A stretch of 64,000 nt of DNA from Methylophilales bacterium HTCC2181 (GCA_000168995.1 AAUX01000001.1:434001-498000), one strand, 5' to 3'. Positions 53,401-63,606 are shown, counted from the stretch's first letter. Numbers and translations are program-made. The notes: generated from the sequence alone by a model not told the origin.

Positions 53401-53961
53401 TTAATGATTTAAATATTCCCATTTATTGATAAAAATTTTTATCGAAATATTGTTTTTTTCAAAAAGCGTAGTTTCAGCAGTTGGGCCTTGATTGTGCCGA
53501 CCTCTGTAACGAATTTTCCACCCATCAAAATTAACATCAATATTTTCTTCTTTGGAGAGATTTCCAGGAGGGTTGATTAAGAATTTTTTTAGAGTGAATA
53601 TATTTTTTTCCTCTATAAATATTTTTTTTAGCATTTGGCCCGTATTCGCCCGACTGTTTTTTCCTACAATCTGCAAGTCAACTTTTTTTTCATTATGTTT
53701 TAGCGTGATTACTGCAACTAAAGAATTGAATGGATTGTAAATTTTGACAAAATCATTATTTGGGTTTGAGTCCCATGCAAGACTTCCAGAAAAGCCTTTA
53801 TCGTTAATGAATGTTACGAACTTTCCCGTAAAGTTAAAACCCTCTATTTCCTCTTTACGATCAAATTTTGCGTCTAAAATATCATAGGTTTCCGAGTTAC
53901 TCGATAGTGATGCACAGCCTGCCGCCCCCAACAAACCAATAAATAAAATTAAATGCCTCAT
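53401..53961 (-). CDS. lolB: Outer-membrane lipoprotein receptor LolB
   Basis: Receives lipoproteins from LolA and inserts them in the outer membrane. 186 residues: lipoprotein signal with lipobox AAGC at about 13-16, FNFTGKFVTFINDKGFSGSLAW, YRGRHNQGPTAETTLFEK. Quite divergent, as LolB often is, but the position between the TPR gene and ispE supports it. Confidence 0.85.
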   Translation of the reverse strand: MRHLILFIGLLGAAGCASLSSNSETYDILDAKFDRKEEIEGFNFTGKFVTFINDKGFSGSLAWDSNPNNDFVKIYNPFNSLVAVITLKHNEKKVDLQIVGKNSRANTGQMLKKIFIEEKNIFTLKKFLINPPGNLSKEENIDVNFDGWKIRYRGRHNQGPTAETTLFEKNNISIKIFINKWEYLNH

Positions 53962-53974
53962 TTAGAAGGATAGT

Positions 53975-55654
53975 CTAGTTAAACCTCTTGTATGTTTCAT
54001 TAAGAACTGTATTTGAGGGGTTGTTAGTCAGGGATTCTTTCCACAATCTTTTTGCTTCATCAACCTTACCTTTCTTCCAGTAAATCTCTCCTAGATGAGC
54101 GGCAATTTCAGGGTCTTTTTGGATGGCATATGCTTTTTGTGTGAATTTTAATGCAATATCCAGATTACCAAGTCTATAGTGAAGCCATCCCATACTATCC
54201 ATAATATAATGATTTTTGGGCTGTATAGACAAGGCTATTTCAATGTATTTTTTTGCATCAGCCAGCTTGATATTTCTATCCGCATATGAATAGCCTAACG
54301 CATTATATGCTAAAGCAAAATCCGGTTTAATCTTTATAGCTTCTTTAAGAAGTTGCTCCATAAGCAATAAATTATCCATTTTTTCGGCAAGCATTGCATA
54401 GTCAAATTTAAACGCTGCAGAATCAGCATAATTTTTATCTTCACTCCTCATTAGATCAAAAGCATCCTGTTGGCGTCCATTATTAATAAGGAGTGATGTC
54501 TTTGCTTGAAGGAAGCGAAGTTTATCGCTAGGCCCAATATTTTTGTAGATTGAAAGAGACTCAATTGCTTTGTCTGTTGATTCATTTTGCGCGATAATTT
54601 CTGTTGCAAGCAATTTGGCATCGACAAATAGCTCGCCTGAAACTATTTTGTCTAAAGTAGAAAGTGCTTTCTTGTAATCTCCTCTTTTATTATAAATTCT
54701 TGCAAGATAAATTTGAATCTTATCTTGTTGACTATAACCTCTCTCTAGGGATTGATTAAAAAATTTCTCAGCTAAAAGATTATCATTTAATTCAAGAGAT
54801 AGTAGCGCTACTGTTAGACTTATTTCAGGGGATGCCAAGGACCCATCAACCAGTTTGAGAAATTCCTTCTTGGCTTCTACGTAGCGTTTTAAGCTTGTTA
54901 GTGTTTTAGCATACTCTAATCGAACTTCGTTTGATTTAGGATTTTTGTTTAAAAATGACTTATAAAATTCTAAAGCTTTTTCAGGCCAATCCTTGGCCAT
55001 TATAAAGCCCCTGAATAGAGCTGCGGTTTCCCACTGGGGGTTTATGGACTCTACAATATCAAGCTCATTTTCAGTCAGTTTCAGATCGCCGGCAAAATAA
55101 GCCGTATGAGCGATGCTGAAATGTGCCTCAGCAAGAGCAGGGTAGGGCCTAGCAACTGCAAGGATAAAACGTAGTGCATTTTTTTTATTCTCAACCTTGG
55201 TAAGCAAATTATTTAAATAAAGAAATCCTTCAGCCCTTGTTTTTTCTAGTATGAGAAGATTTTCAATAAGAGGCCTTGCTTTTGCAAGATTGCCACTAGA
55301 GATAAAGAGTTCGGCAAGAATCTGCTTAGCCTCTAATGACGAATCATCTAGCTGCCGCCATAATTCAGCTGAATCTAATGCTAAACGACCATTACGTGCA
55401 TACCCAGCAATATTGGTTGCTCGTTGCGCAAGCGGTATATTTTTAGTCAGCCTTGCTAGATCGAAGTAAAGATGACCAGCAGAATTAAGGTCGCCTCGCT
55501 GAGCAGCAATTTCCGCTAACAAAAATTTATAAACAAACTCCGCGTTTGCTTCTTGGATTTTAGCTGGCTGTGAAATATCAAAAGGTTCTTCATCAATTGC
55601 CCATGAGAGGTTTATTTGAAATAAAAGTAGTAGGGTTATAATCAAATTTTTCAT
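53975..55654 (-). CDS. Exported TPR-repeat protein
   Basis: 559 residues: signal peptide (LIITLLLLFQINLSWA, cut before IDEE) and about a dozen tetratricopeptide repeats over the whole length, e.g. ALAYNALGYSYADRNIKLADAKKYI and HYIMDSMGWLHYRLGNLDIALKF. The gene always found before lolB in Beta- and many Gammaproteobacteria; role unknown, perhaps in envelope assembly. First of the run TPR-lolB-ispE-tRNA-Gln-prs. Confidence 0.88.
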   Translation of the reverse strand: MKNLIITLLLLFQINLSWAIDEEPFDISQPAKIQEANAEFVYKFLLAEIAAQRGDLNSAGHLYFDLARLTKNIPLAQRATNIAGYARNGRLALDSAELWRQLDDSSLEAKQILAELFISSGNLAKARPLIENLLILEKTRAEGFLYLNNLLTKVENKKNALRFILAVARPYPALAEAHFSIAHTAYFAGDLKLTENELDIVESINPQWETAALFRGFIMAKDWPEKALEFYKSFLNKNPKSNEVRLEYAKTLTSLKRYVEAKKEFLKLVDGSLASPEISLTVALLSLELNDNLLAEKFFNQSLERGYSQQDKIQIYLARIYNKRGDYKKALSTLDKIVSGELFVDAKLLATEIIAQNESTDKAIESLSIYKNIGPSDKLRFLQAKTSLLINNGRQQDAFDLMRSEDKNYADSAAFKFDYAMLAEKMDNLLLMEQLLKEAIKIKPDFALAYNALGYSYADRNIKLADAKKYIEIALSIQPKNHYIMDSMGWLHYRLGNLDIALKFTQKAYAIQKDPEIAAHLGEIYWKKGKVDEAKRLWKESLTNNPSNTVLNETYKRFN

Positions 55655-55786
55655 ATTAGCTATATGATACCTTAAGTAGTTTTCAAGGTTAAGATTTAGC
55701 TCGCAACAAATTAATCGGTTGATGCGAACAAACTTTCTTAACTATTAAGTGTAAATGACACGAATTTTTGCATATAATTCACTCTT

Positions 55787-55802
55787 GTTTAAATGATTAA
55801 AC
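55787..55802. promoter_or_regulatory. Palindrome ahead of the Gld-type ABC operon
   Basis: Perfect inverted repeat GTTTAA-ATGA-TTAAAC, eight bases upstream of a TATAAT at 55810-55815, so it would cover the -35 region. A plausible operator; the binding protein is unknown. Confidence 0.45.
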
Positions 55803-55865
55803 TTTTTTATATAATAAGGCTCCATCTCAAGGTGGGTATATTTACAAATTAATGGATAATTTTTA

Positions 55866-56792
55866 ATGGCAGTTTCTACTTTGCAGGCAATAAATCTTTC
55901 AAGAAATTTTGGAGCTAATTATGCAGTTAGTGATGTTTCATTCAGTCTTGAAAAAGGAGAGGTGCTTGGATTTCTTGGGCCTAACGGAGCTGGAAAATCA
56001 ACGACGATGCGAATGCTTACAGGCAATTTAGCTCCCTCAGATGGTTCTGTAAAAATTTGTGGTATTGACATGGTCAATGAGCCAAAAAAAGCTAAAGAGA
56101 TGATAGGCTACTTGCCTGAAATGAGGCCCTTATACAAGGAGCTTACTGTTGACGAGTTTCTTACCATAGCTGCTAGATTTCATAAGGTAGAACCTTCAAA
56201 AATAAGCAAATCTGTAGAGGTCGCAAAAGATAAGTGTGGCCTAGGACATATGAGCAAAAGACTAATTGAGAATTTGTCAAACGGTTATCAGCAACGAGTT
56301 GGAATTGCTCAGGCTATTATTCATGAGCCTCAAATTGTTATTCTTGATGAACCAACGGTTGGGTTGGACCCTATACAGATTAGGGAAATTAGAAACCTTA
56401 TCAAAGAAATTGGGAAAAAGCATAGCGTTATCCTGTCTACCCATATTCTCCCAGAAGTAGAGATGGTATGCGACAGAGTGCAAATTATTGATAAAGGAAG
56501 CCTTGTATTTAATGGATCGATTGAAGAGCTAAAAAAACAAAGAAGAGGTAACAAGCTCTTGGTTGGCTTTACAAAAATTCCGACTAAAAAAGAATTGATT
56601 GATATACCTGGTATCACTCAGGTAGATGCCATTGATAACACAATGTGTAGAATACACTTCAAAGAGAAATATTTACCAGCTGAGGAAATTGTAGCCTTAG
56701 CCGTAAAAAATAAATGGGGTCTTTTTCATATTGCTCCTGATATTACGAGTTTAGAAGATATTTTTGTTCAACTAACCCAAATAAAAAAATAG
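55866..56792 (+). CDS. ABC transporter ATPase, GldA type
   Basis: 308 residues: Walker A FLGPNGAGKSTTMRML, Q-loop YLPEMRPLYKELTVDEFL, signature LSNGYQQRVGIAQAI, Walker B IVILDEPTVGLDP, H-loop VILSTHILPEVEMVC, then a C-terminal domain. First gene of a four-gene operon with GldF-type permease, GldG-type protein and DUF4340. Outside Bacteroidetes the exported substrate of this system is not known and gliding is not implied. Confidence 0.93.
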   Translation: MAVSTLQAINLSRNFGANYAVSDVSFSLEKGEVLGFLGPNGAGKSTTMRMLTGNLAPSDGSVKICGIDMVNEPKKAKEMIGYLPEMRPLYKELTVDEFLTIAARFHKVEPSKISKSVEVAKDKCGLGHMSKRLIENLSNGYQQRVGIAQAIIHEPQIVILDEPTVGLDPIQIREIRNLIKEIGKKHSVILSTHILPEVEMVCDRVQIIDKGSLVFNGSIEELKKQRRGNKLLVGFTKIPTKKELIDIPGITQVDAIDNTMCRIHFKEKYLPAEEIVALAVKNKWGLFHIAPDITSLEDIFVQLTQIKK

Positions 56793-56794
56793 AT

Positions 56795-57541
56795 ATGATA
56801 GTCAATATTGCTAGAAAAGAATTAAAGAGCTTATTTGCCTCACCAATGGGATGGATTATTTTAGCCTTACTTATGTTTGGTTTTGGTTTTCTTTATCTGG
56901 ATGGAGTAAATAAGTATTTTGAAGTTATGTCAGGATCAATCCGACCTGCGGAGAGACAAGGCATCACCATTTTTGTTGGGCAAAATGTTTATGGAGCGGC
57001 AAACTTTTTAATGACAGTAGCAATACCAATTTTAACGATGAGGTTAATTAGCGAGGAAAGAAGAAGCCAAACGCTTCCATTTTTATTCAGTGCTCCTATT
57101 TCATTAACAGAGATAGTTGTCGGTAAGTTTTTAGGGATGGTAATTTTTCTAGGTATTTTAGTGCTATATATTTTTATAATGCTAAGCTCTATGAATATCT
57201 GGGCCGACATTGATTTTGGTTACCTAATAGGAAATTCTTTTGGCCTTATATTGCTTATAGGAAGTTTTTGTGCACTAGGTATATATTTCTCAAGCCTAAC
57301 TAGCCAGCCTATAATCGCAGCGATTTCAACATTTATTGCATTATTTGCCATGGTAATTTTTGGTAATTTTACTGCTTCTGATCCTGGTCATTGGTTTGGC
57401 CATATCTCTATGTCTAAACATTTTCAGTCCTTCACACGCGGCGTTATTGATACATCCGACGTAATATATTTTATATTGTTTATCGTCACTTTCATTACAT
57501 TGACAATAAGGCGTTTAGACTCTGACAGACTAACCGGATAA
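56795..57541 (+). CDS. ABC transporter permease, GldF type
   Basis: 248 residues with six membrane helices: IARKELKSLFASPMGWIILALLM at the start, LISEERRSQTLPFLFSAPISLTEIVVGKF, SSLTSQPIIAAISTFIALFAMVIFG. Two bases after the ATPase gene and four before the GldG-type gene. ABC-2 fold. Confidence 0.92.
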   Translation: MIVNIARKELKSLFASPMGWIILALLMFGFGFLYLDGVNKYFEVMSGSIRPAERQGITIFVGQNVYGAANFLMTVAIPILTMRLISEERRSQTLPFLFSAPISLTEIVVGKFLGMVIFLGILVLYIFIMLSSMNIWADIDFGYLIGNSFGLILLIGSFCALGIYFSSLTSQPIIAAISTFIALFAMVIFGNFTASDPGHWFGHISMSKHFQSFTRGVIDTSDVIYFILFIVTFITLTIRRLDSDRLTG

Positions 57542-57545
57542 TTCC

Positions 57546-58931
57546 ATGAAAAAAAATAAGAAACTCAGGCTGCAGTATTTATTTCAAAATAGTTTTTTTA
57601 TCTTACTATTCTTTGCGATTATCCTATTAGTCGGCGTACTGTCTAATCAATTCGTTTTTGTTAAGGATATGACTCAAGCCAGCAGAAGTATTTTAACCAA
57701 GGGAAGCGTTGAGATTCTTGAAAGCATGAATGGCCCAATTAATATGACCGTTTTTGCTACAAATGATGATGCGAATAAGGGAGATAATTTTAGAAAAGGC
57801 CTTCTTGACTTTGTTGCAAAATATCAAAGAGAAAAAAAGGACATAACTATAAGCTTTGTAAACCCAACACTGGAGCCAAGGTTGGTCGAAGAACTTGGTA
57901 TTAGAACGGATGGCGAAGTCATTGTAGAGTTTAATAAAAGAACTGAGCATATTACCCCTCCTTTTGCGGAACAAGAATTAACTAATTTGTTGGTACGTCT
58001 CTCCAGAACAAATAATAAACCAATAATGTATTTAGATGGACACGGAGAAAAAAACTTACTAGGGCTAAAGAATCATGATCTTGGTGCTTTTGGTCAGCAA
58101 CTAGAAAGTAAAGGTTTTAAGTTTTCCAATCCCGACTTAACTGCACTGAATGAAGTGCCAAAAGAGGGTGCTATGCTTGTTATAGCAAGCCCTCAAGTCC
58201 CCGTTACGAAACCAGAGGCTAGTAAGATTTTAAAGTACGTAGAAAGTGGTGGAAATATCCTATGGCTGCTTGATGAAAATAACTTTCAAGGCTTAGACGA
58301 TTTAGCAAAGTACCTTGGGTTGACTGTATCTGAAGGTAAGGTTGTGGATAAATCATCTCTTGATTTTGGATCAAGTGAAAATATCTCTTATGCTTTAGTC
58401 TACGGTGACCATCCCATCACCAAAAATTTTATGCTGAGAACTCAATACTCCGAAGCGCATGGGATTTTTGCGCAAGGGACTTACGAGAATGGATGGGCAG
58501 TCTCCGATTTGATCGAAGTTGCACCAAATGGATGGCTAACGTCAAGTAAAAAGAATGATGAAAAAAAACTTATCTTTGACCCTAAATTTGATAAACAAGG
58601 CCCAATTAATATTGCTGTAGCTATGAGCAGAAAATACGGAGATGTCGGACAGAGAGTGGTGGTGGTCGGCAATGCCTCTTTTTTGTCTAATTACTTTATT
58701 ACCTCCGGTGGTAATTTAGATCTTGGAATTAACATGGTTAATTGGCTTTCGGGCGATGACCAGTTAATTACAATTCAGCCAATGCCTCTAAAAGACGTTA
58801 ATGTGACTATACCTGGGGACGATAAAGGCAGATTAATTGCGTGGACAATTTTTCACTTATTTCAATACTTCATTCCTGTCGGATTGTTTGGTCTAGGATT
58901 TTGGGTATGGTACAGAAGAAGAAAAGCATAA
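57546..58931 (+). CDS. GldG-type periplasmic ABC transporter protein
   Basis: 461 residues: membrane helix at about 15-34, a large periplasmic domain of the ABC_transp_aux family (IMYLDGHGEKNLLGLKNHDLGAFGQ, LVIASPQVPVTKPEASKIL, GGNILWLLDENN, GQRVVVVGNASFLSNYFI), and a C-terminal helix (FIPVGLFGLGFWVWYRRRK). Works with the permease just before it. Confidence 0.9.
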   Translation: MKKNKKLRLQYLFQNSFFILLFFAIILLVGVLSNQFVFVKDMTQASRSILTKGSVEILESMNGPINMTVFATNDDANKGDNFRKGLLDFVAKYQREKKDITISFVNPTLEPRLVEELGIRTDGEVIVEFNKRTEHITPPFAEQELTNLLVRLSRTNNKPIMYLDGHGEKNLLGLKNHDLGAFGQQLESKGFKFSNPDLTALNEVPKEGAMLVIASPQVPVTKPEASKILKYVESGGNILWLLDENNFQGLDDLAKYLGLTVSEGKVVDKSSLDFGSSENISYALVYGDHPITKNFMLRTQYSEAHGIFAQGTYENGWAVSDLIEVAPNGWLTSSKKNDEKKLIFDPKFDKQGPINIAVAMSRKYGDVGQRVVVVGNASFLSNYFITSGGNLDLGINMVNWLSGDDQLITIQPMPLKDVNVTIPGDDKGRLIAWTIFHLFQYFIPVGLFGLGFWVWYRRRKA

Positions 58932-58932
58932 G

Positions 58933-59826
58933 ATGAGTAATAGATGGATATTAAACATTGCTTTATTGCTGACAGTTATCATCTTAACCATTTTTGTTTT
59001 TCGAAATAACGAAGTTGAAACTATTGAGTCAAATAGAATTGCTGTTTCAGATTTAAAATTATCCAGTTTTAATGCAATTGATATCTATTTCCCATCAAGG
59101 GCCACTACTAGCTTTGTTTTAGGTGAATTTGGATGGAGAATGATAAAGCCAATTAAAGCACGTGCAGACGAGCTCTATGTGTATCGTGTCCTAGCAATGC
59201 TTGCAACGACAAGCTCGATAAAATTAGAAGGTAAAAACTTAGATAAATTTGGCTTAGATAACCCTGTATTAAGAATTATTTTTTCAAACAACTCTGAAAA
59301 GGAAGAGTTTATCTTTGGAACTTATAATCCTGTGACAGAAGATCAATATATTTTATATCGTGGAAATATTTTTCTTGTGAGTGGAGGATTTTCTGAAACG
59401 GCATCATTCGTAGCTGAGGAGTTGATAGATAAGAAAGCTATTGCAAGCTATGAAAAAGTAAAACAATATGATTTCTCTCGACTAGAACAATGGCAGGAGT
59501 CCAGATTAAAGATAAATCATTCAAACGATTCGTGGACAATAACTAACAGTAAGATAGAAATAAATCAAGATGAAGCGAATGATTGGTTCGGGATGACATG
59601 GAGCAATCCTGAATCAGTAGCTGTAGAACCATATAAAATGGATCCTAGGGTAGGCTATAAAAGCATTGATATCATTTTAGCAGATGGAAATAAAATAACG
59701 TTTTATAGGATTCAAGAACACCCTCAATTAAAGCTTTACCGAAAAGATGAAAAGTTACTTTATAGCTTTCCAAGTGACCTAGGATTTACAATGTTAAATC
59801 CGCCAATAAACTCACCTTCCGACTAA
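58933..59826 (+). CDS. DUF4340 protein
   Basis: 297 residues: one N-terminal membrane helix (LNIALLLTVIILTIFVF), then an exported domain with DLKLSSFNAIDIYFP, RVLAMLATTSSIKL, FGLDNPVLRIIF, FIFGTYNPVTEDQYILYRGNIFLV typical of DUF4340. The regular companion of GldG-type ABC genes; role unknown. One base after the GldG-type gene, three before mutM. Confidence 0.9.
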   Translation: MSNRWILNIALLLTVIILTIFVFRNNEVETIESNRIAVSDLKLSSFNAIDIYFPSRATTSFVLGEFGWRMIKPIKARADELYVYRVLAMLATTSSIKLEGKNLDKFGLDNPVLRIIFSNNSEKEEFIFGTYNPVTEDQYILYRGNIFLVSGGFSETASFVAEELIDKKAIASYEKVKQYDFSRLEQWQESRLKINHSNDSWTITNSKIEINQDEANDWFGMTWSNPESVAVEPYKMDPRVGYKSIDIILADGNKITFYRIQEHPQLKLYRKDEKLLYSFPSDLGFTMLNPPINSPSD

Positions 59827-59829
59827 TTT

Positions 59830-60645
59830 ATGCCTGAGCTGCCTGAGGTAGAAGTTACATGCCAAGGCTTAAAACCCCTTTTAAAAAAAACTGTACACAA
59901 GATTGTCATAAGAAATTACTCGCTTCGCTGGCCAATCCCTACTAACTTGTCAACAGTGGTAGAAGGCCAAGAAATTCTCGAAATTAAAAGAAGAGCTAAA
60001 TATATTTTGGTAAGATTTTCGAATGGAACGCTCATACTTCATCTTGGGATGTCAGGTCATTTATACATAATTCCAGAGGGAGCCAAGCCAAAAAAACATG
60101 ATCATGTTGATTTCATATTTGGTAATGAAAGTGTAATCTTAAGATATAACGATCCAAGAAGATTTGGCTCTATATTATGGACTACGGACAATCCTTTGGA
60201 GCACAGGCTGCTAAAAAATTTAGGACCCGAGCCCCTAGAAGATGGGTTTAATGCCGAGTACTTAGGGATAAGGTTAAGAGCTAAAAGTCAATGTATCAAA
60301 AGTGCAATTATGGATGGGCATAATGTAGTAGGTGTTGGAAATATATATGCAAGCGAAGCATTATTTTATGCTGGTATTAAGCCACAACGTAAATCAAGCA
60401 AACTAACAAAAAAAGAACTTAAGGCATTAGTAACTTCCATCAAGGATGTCATCAATAAAGCAATAGTAAAAGGCGGTAGCACGATGAATGATTTTTTTGA
60501 TGTTAATGGTGAAAATGGATACTTTCAAAATGAACATAAAGTGTATGGGAGAAAGGGTAAGGATTGTTATCAATGCGACTCATTAGTATTACAAATTACA
60601 ATTGGTCAGCGGTCTAGTTTTTTTTGCAATCAATGTCAAAAATAG
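59830..60645 (+). CDS. mutM: Formamidopyrimidine-DNA glycosylase
   Basis: Removes 8-oxoguanine and opens the site. 271 residues: catalytic N-terminus PELPEVEVTCQGL (Pro1, Glu2), HLGMSGHLYI, RYNDPRRFGSILW, VVGVGNIYASEALF, and C-terminal zinc finger (CYQCDSLVLQ, FFCNQCQK). Three bases after the DUF4340 gene, so apparently the last gene of that operon. Typical VETT is VEVT here, without known effect. Confidence 0.95.
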   Translation: MPELPEVEVTCQGLKPLLKKTVHKIVIRNYSLRWPIPTNLSTVVEGQEILEIKRRAKYILVRFSNGTLILHLGMSGHLYIIPEGAKPKKHDHVDFIFGNESVILRYNDPRRFGSILWTTDNPLEHRLLKNLGPEPLEDGFNAEYLGIRLRAKSQCIKSAIMDGHNVVGVGNIYASEALFYAGIKPQRKSSKLTKKELKALVTSIKDVINKAIVKGGSTMNDFFDVNGENGYFQNEHKVYGRKGKDCYQCDSLVLQITIGQRSSFFCNQCQK

Positions 60646-60658
60646 TAATTTTTTATAA

Positions 60659-62083
60659 TTAAATAATCAGTTTTTTTGAAAGATTTTGTTTGAATAAATA
60701 AGAACCCAGAAGCATCCCGAGAATGCTAAAAGAAAAGCCAACGAGCTGTGAAGGGATAATAAATTCATCCCCATACAATAATTTAATGTACAGCCACGAA
60801 ATAATACCAAATATGATAGCTAATATAGCACCGTAGTCATTAGCTTTTGTCCAGAAAATACCAAAAATCAAGGGAGTAAAAGCCCCAACTAAGGTCACCT
60901 GATAAGCTGATTCAACCATGCCAAAAATTGTTAACTCTGAATTAAATGCATAAAATAATACTGCTAAAGTAAATACAGTTAGTGATAATCGCATAAGCAG
61001 TAATTTTCCCTGGTCAGAAAGGTTGGGAAAATATTCTGCAAGGATATTTTCAGTAAACATGACCGAAGGAGCTAATAGTGTGGCAGCTGAAGTGCTCATT
61101 ATTGCTGATATAACTGCACCAAAGAATATCACTTGAGCAAACATTGGAGTATATTGCATGACAAATGATGGCAGTATAATTTCTGAGCTATCAGTGCCTA
61201 TGTTTGCACTAAATTCAGGATTAATTATTGTGGCCGCGTAAGAAATAAACATTGGTAAAAATGCAAAAAAGAAATAAAGCAAAGCTCCAATTAACGAACC
61301 CCACAAAGCAATTTTTTCTGTGCGTGCAGAAGTGATTCTTTGATAAACGTCCTGCTGGGTAATGGAGCCTAGCATCATAGTAATAAAGCTAGCAATAAAA
61401 GATAACCACAGCCATAAATTGTCACCAGGAAAAAATTTTAATTTGCCATTTATGGACGCTGAATTTAATACAGGGGCAACACCTCCAGATAATTCAACTA
61501 CAAAATAAACAGTAATAATTAGACCAATAATAATAACAACCATTTGAACAAGGTCGATTATTGCAACGGACATCATGCCTCCAAGCGTAGTATAAGATAG
61601 CACGGCAATTGAACCTAAAACCATACCCATAGACTTACTAATAGAGCCATTAGTTACGACCTCAAGCACCAAGCCAATTGCGCTTATTTGTGCTGCAACC
61701 CATCCTAAATAGGAGAGGATGATAATGATTGTAATAATAATTTCGACACTTCTGTTATATCGGTTTCGGTAAAAAGTTCCTAATGTAGAAAATTTGAATT
61801 TATAGAGGTATTTAGAGAAAATTACACCGGCAATGACCAAGCACAAGCTTGCCCCAAATGGATCGGCTACCACTCCCGTCAATCCTTCATCAATAAAAGT
61901 TGAAGATACACCGAAAACAGCTTCTGCACCAAACCAAGTGGCGAAAACAGTAGCAACAACAACCGGCAAGGAAAGGCTTCTTCCAGCAACCGCAAAGTCA
62001 TTACTTGTTTTTACCTTTCTTGAAGCATAGATACCAATCCCAATTGTAAAAACGATATAAGCGGTGACTAAAAAGGGAAGCAT
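60659..62083 (-). CDS. Sodium:solute symporter family (SSS) transporter
   Basis: 474 residues, about 13 helices: VTAYIVFTIGIGIYASRKVKTSNDFAVAGRSL, FATWFGAEAVFGVSSTFIDEG, LGSITQQDVYQRITSARTEKIALWG, FGAVISAIMSTSAATLLAPSVM, GAFTPLIFGIFW. The SSS family carries sugars, amino acids, urea or organic acids; the substrate cannot be told. Two bases after ubiB. Confidence 0.9.
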   Translation of the reverse strand: MLPFLVTAYIVFTIGIGIYASRKVKTSNDFAVAGRSLSLPVVVATVFATWFGAEAVFGVSSTFIDEGLTGVVADPFGASLCLVIAGVIFSKYLYKFKFSTLGTFYRNRYNRSVEIIITIIIILSYLGWVAAQISAIGLVLEVVTNGSISKSMGMVLGSIAVLSYTTLGGMMSVAIIDLVQMVVIIIGLIITVYFVVELSGGVAPVLNSASINGKLKFFPGDNLWLWLSFIASFITMMLGSITQQDVYQRITSARTEKIALWGSLIGALLYFFFAFLPMFISYAATIINPEFSANIGTDSSEIILPSFVMQYTPMFAQVIFFGAVISAIMSTSAATLLAPSVMFTENILAEYFPNLSDQGKLLLMRLSLTVFTLAVLFYAFNSELTIFGMVESAYQVTLVGAFTPLIFGIFWTKANDYGAILAIIFGIISWLYIKLLYGDEFIIPSQLVGFSFSILGMLLGSYLFKQNLSKKLII

Positions 62084-62085
62084 GT

Positions 62086-63606
62086 TTACTTTATATAGCG
62101 ATAAATCTCAAGAATAAATAAAAGTATAATGCCAAATAGTAAAGCGTAATACAATATCTTTAATCTGCGTAATTGTTTTATCGCATCACTTAACTCTGTT
62201 GTAAGTTTAATATTTAATTCATTGTTATGAAGATAAGATTTTATTAGGCTGGGGACCCTTGGAGCCAAGCTCAGAAAATGCGGAAGCTCTTTTTTTATAT
62301 CCCCAATAATTTTCTTAGGACCCATTTCTTTTTTAAGCCATGTCTCAAGAAAAGGGCTGGCTGTTTGCCATAAATCAAGGTTTGGATCAAGATCTCTTCC
62401 TAGGCCCTCAACATTAAGTAAAGTTTTTTGAAGCATGGTGAGCTGGGGTTGAATTTCCATATTGAATTGCCTAGATGTTTGGAATAAGCGAATCAGTAAC
62501 TTTCCAAAAGAAATTTCTTTTAAAGGTTTGTTGAAGATCGGCTCGCATACCGAGCGAATAGCATTTTCAAATTCATCCACTGATGTGCCTGATGGAACCC
62601 ACCCAGACTCAACATGTGCCTCAGCAACACCTCTATAATCCCGCTTAAAAAAACATAAAAAATTACGAGCTAAATACTTTTTATCCTCCTCTGATAAAGT
62701 GCCCATAATTCCAAAATCTAATGCTATGTACTTACCATCCGCTCTTACCTGAATATTCCCTGGATGCATATCAGCGTGAAAAAAACCATCCCTAAATACC
62801 TGTGTAAAAAATATCTCAACTCCATTTCTTGCTAATGTGGGAATATCTATGTTGCGCTTATTTAGCTCTTTAATATTGCTTATTGGAATACCATTCATTC
62901 TCTCCATAACCATGACATTGTCATAACAATGATCCCAGTAAACCTCGGGAACAATCAATAGCTTTTTATCTTTAAAGTTTTCTCCAAGATGGCTACAGTG
63001 ACCTGCCTCCAATAATAGATTTAATTCTGATTTAGTGTGCCTTGCAAATTCACTTACAACCTCTCTAGGCTTTAATCTCCTTCCGTCATTCCATAAACTC
63101 TCTAGAATATAAGCTAGCCAGGCTAGCAACTTAATATCCCTCTCAATCTGTTTTTTTATATTTGGCCTTAGTATTTTTACAGCTACTTCCTGACCTGTAT
63201 AGAGTTTGGCAAAATGCACCTGAGCCACTGAAGCACTTGCAACTGGTGTTTCCTGAAAATCAATAAACTGTTGTTTAAGTGGTTTTCGATATGCTTTCTC
63301 TAGAATATTTTTTGCTATAGAAAAAGAAAAAGGGGGAACCTGATCTTGAAGTTTAGCTAGCTCATTTGCAATATCATCTGGGAGAAGATCCCTTCTTGTT
63401 GAGAGCATCTGTCCAAATTTAACGAATATCGGTCCAAGATCTTCTAGTGCAATACGAAGCCTTGTCGCACGATTTTCTTCGGATTGATTAAACCGAATTG
63501 GAAGTAATGCTATATGAATAAATGCGGTAGTTTTTGTATTAAGGAATTGATCTAATCCGAATTTAAGTACGATATATATTACATAGAGAAAGCGGAAGAT
63601 ACTCAT
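62086..63606 (-). CDS. ubiB: Ubiquinone biosynthesis ATPase UbiB
   Basis: Atypical kinase-fold ATPase of ubiquinone synthesis. 506 residues: FVKFGQMLSTRRDLLPDDIANELAKLQD (KxGQ motif), PVASASVAQVHFA (Ala-rich loop), EVAVKILRP (Lys), FFHADMHPGNIQVRADGKYIALDFG (catalytic and metal Asp), C-terminal membrane helix (ILYYALLFGIILLFILEIY). Overlaps ubiJ by four bases. Confidence 0.95.
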   Translation of the reverse strand: MSIFRFLYVIYIVLKFGLDQFLNTKTTAFIHIALLPIRFNQSEENRATRLRIALEDLGPIFVKFGQMLSTRRDLLPDDIANELAKLQDQVPPFSFSIAKNILEKAYRKPLKQQFIDFQETPVASASVAQVHFAKLYTGQEVAVKILRPNIKKQIERDIKLLAWLAYILESLWNDGRRLKPREVVSEFARHTKSELNLLLEAGHCSHLGENFKDKKLLIVPEVYWDHCYDNVMVMERMNGIPISNIKELNKRNIDIPTLARNGVEIFFTQVFRDGFFHADMHPGNIQVRADGKYIALDFGIMGTLSEEDKKYLARNFLCFFKRDYRGVAEAHVESGWVPSGTSVDEFENAIRSVCEPIFNKPLKEISFGKLLIRLFQTSRQFNMEIQPQLTMLQKTLLNVEGLGRDLDPNLDLWQTASPFLETWLKKEMGPKKIIGDIKKELPHFLSLAPRVPSLIKSYLHNNELNIKLTTELSDAIKQLRRLKILYYALLFGIILLFILEIYRYIK

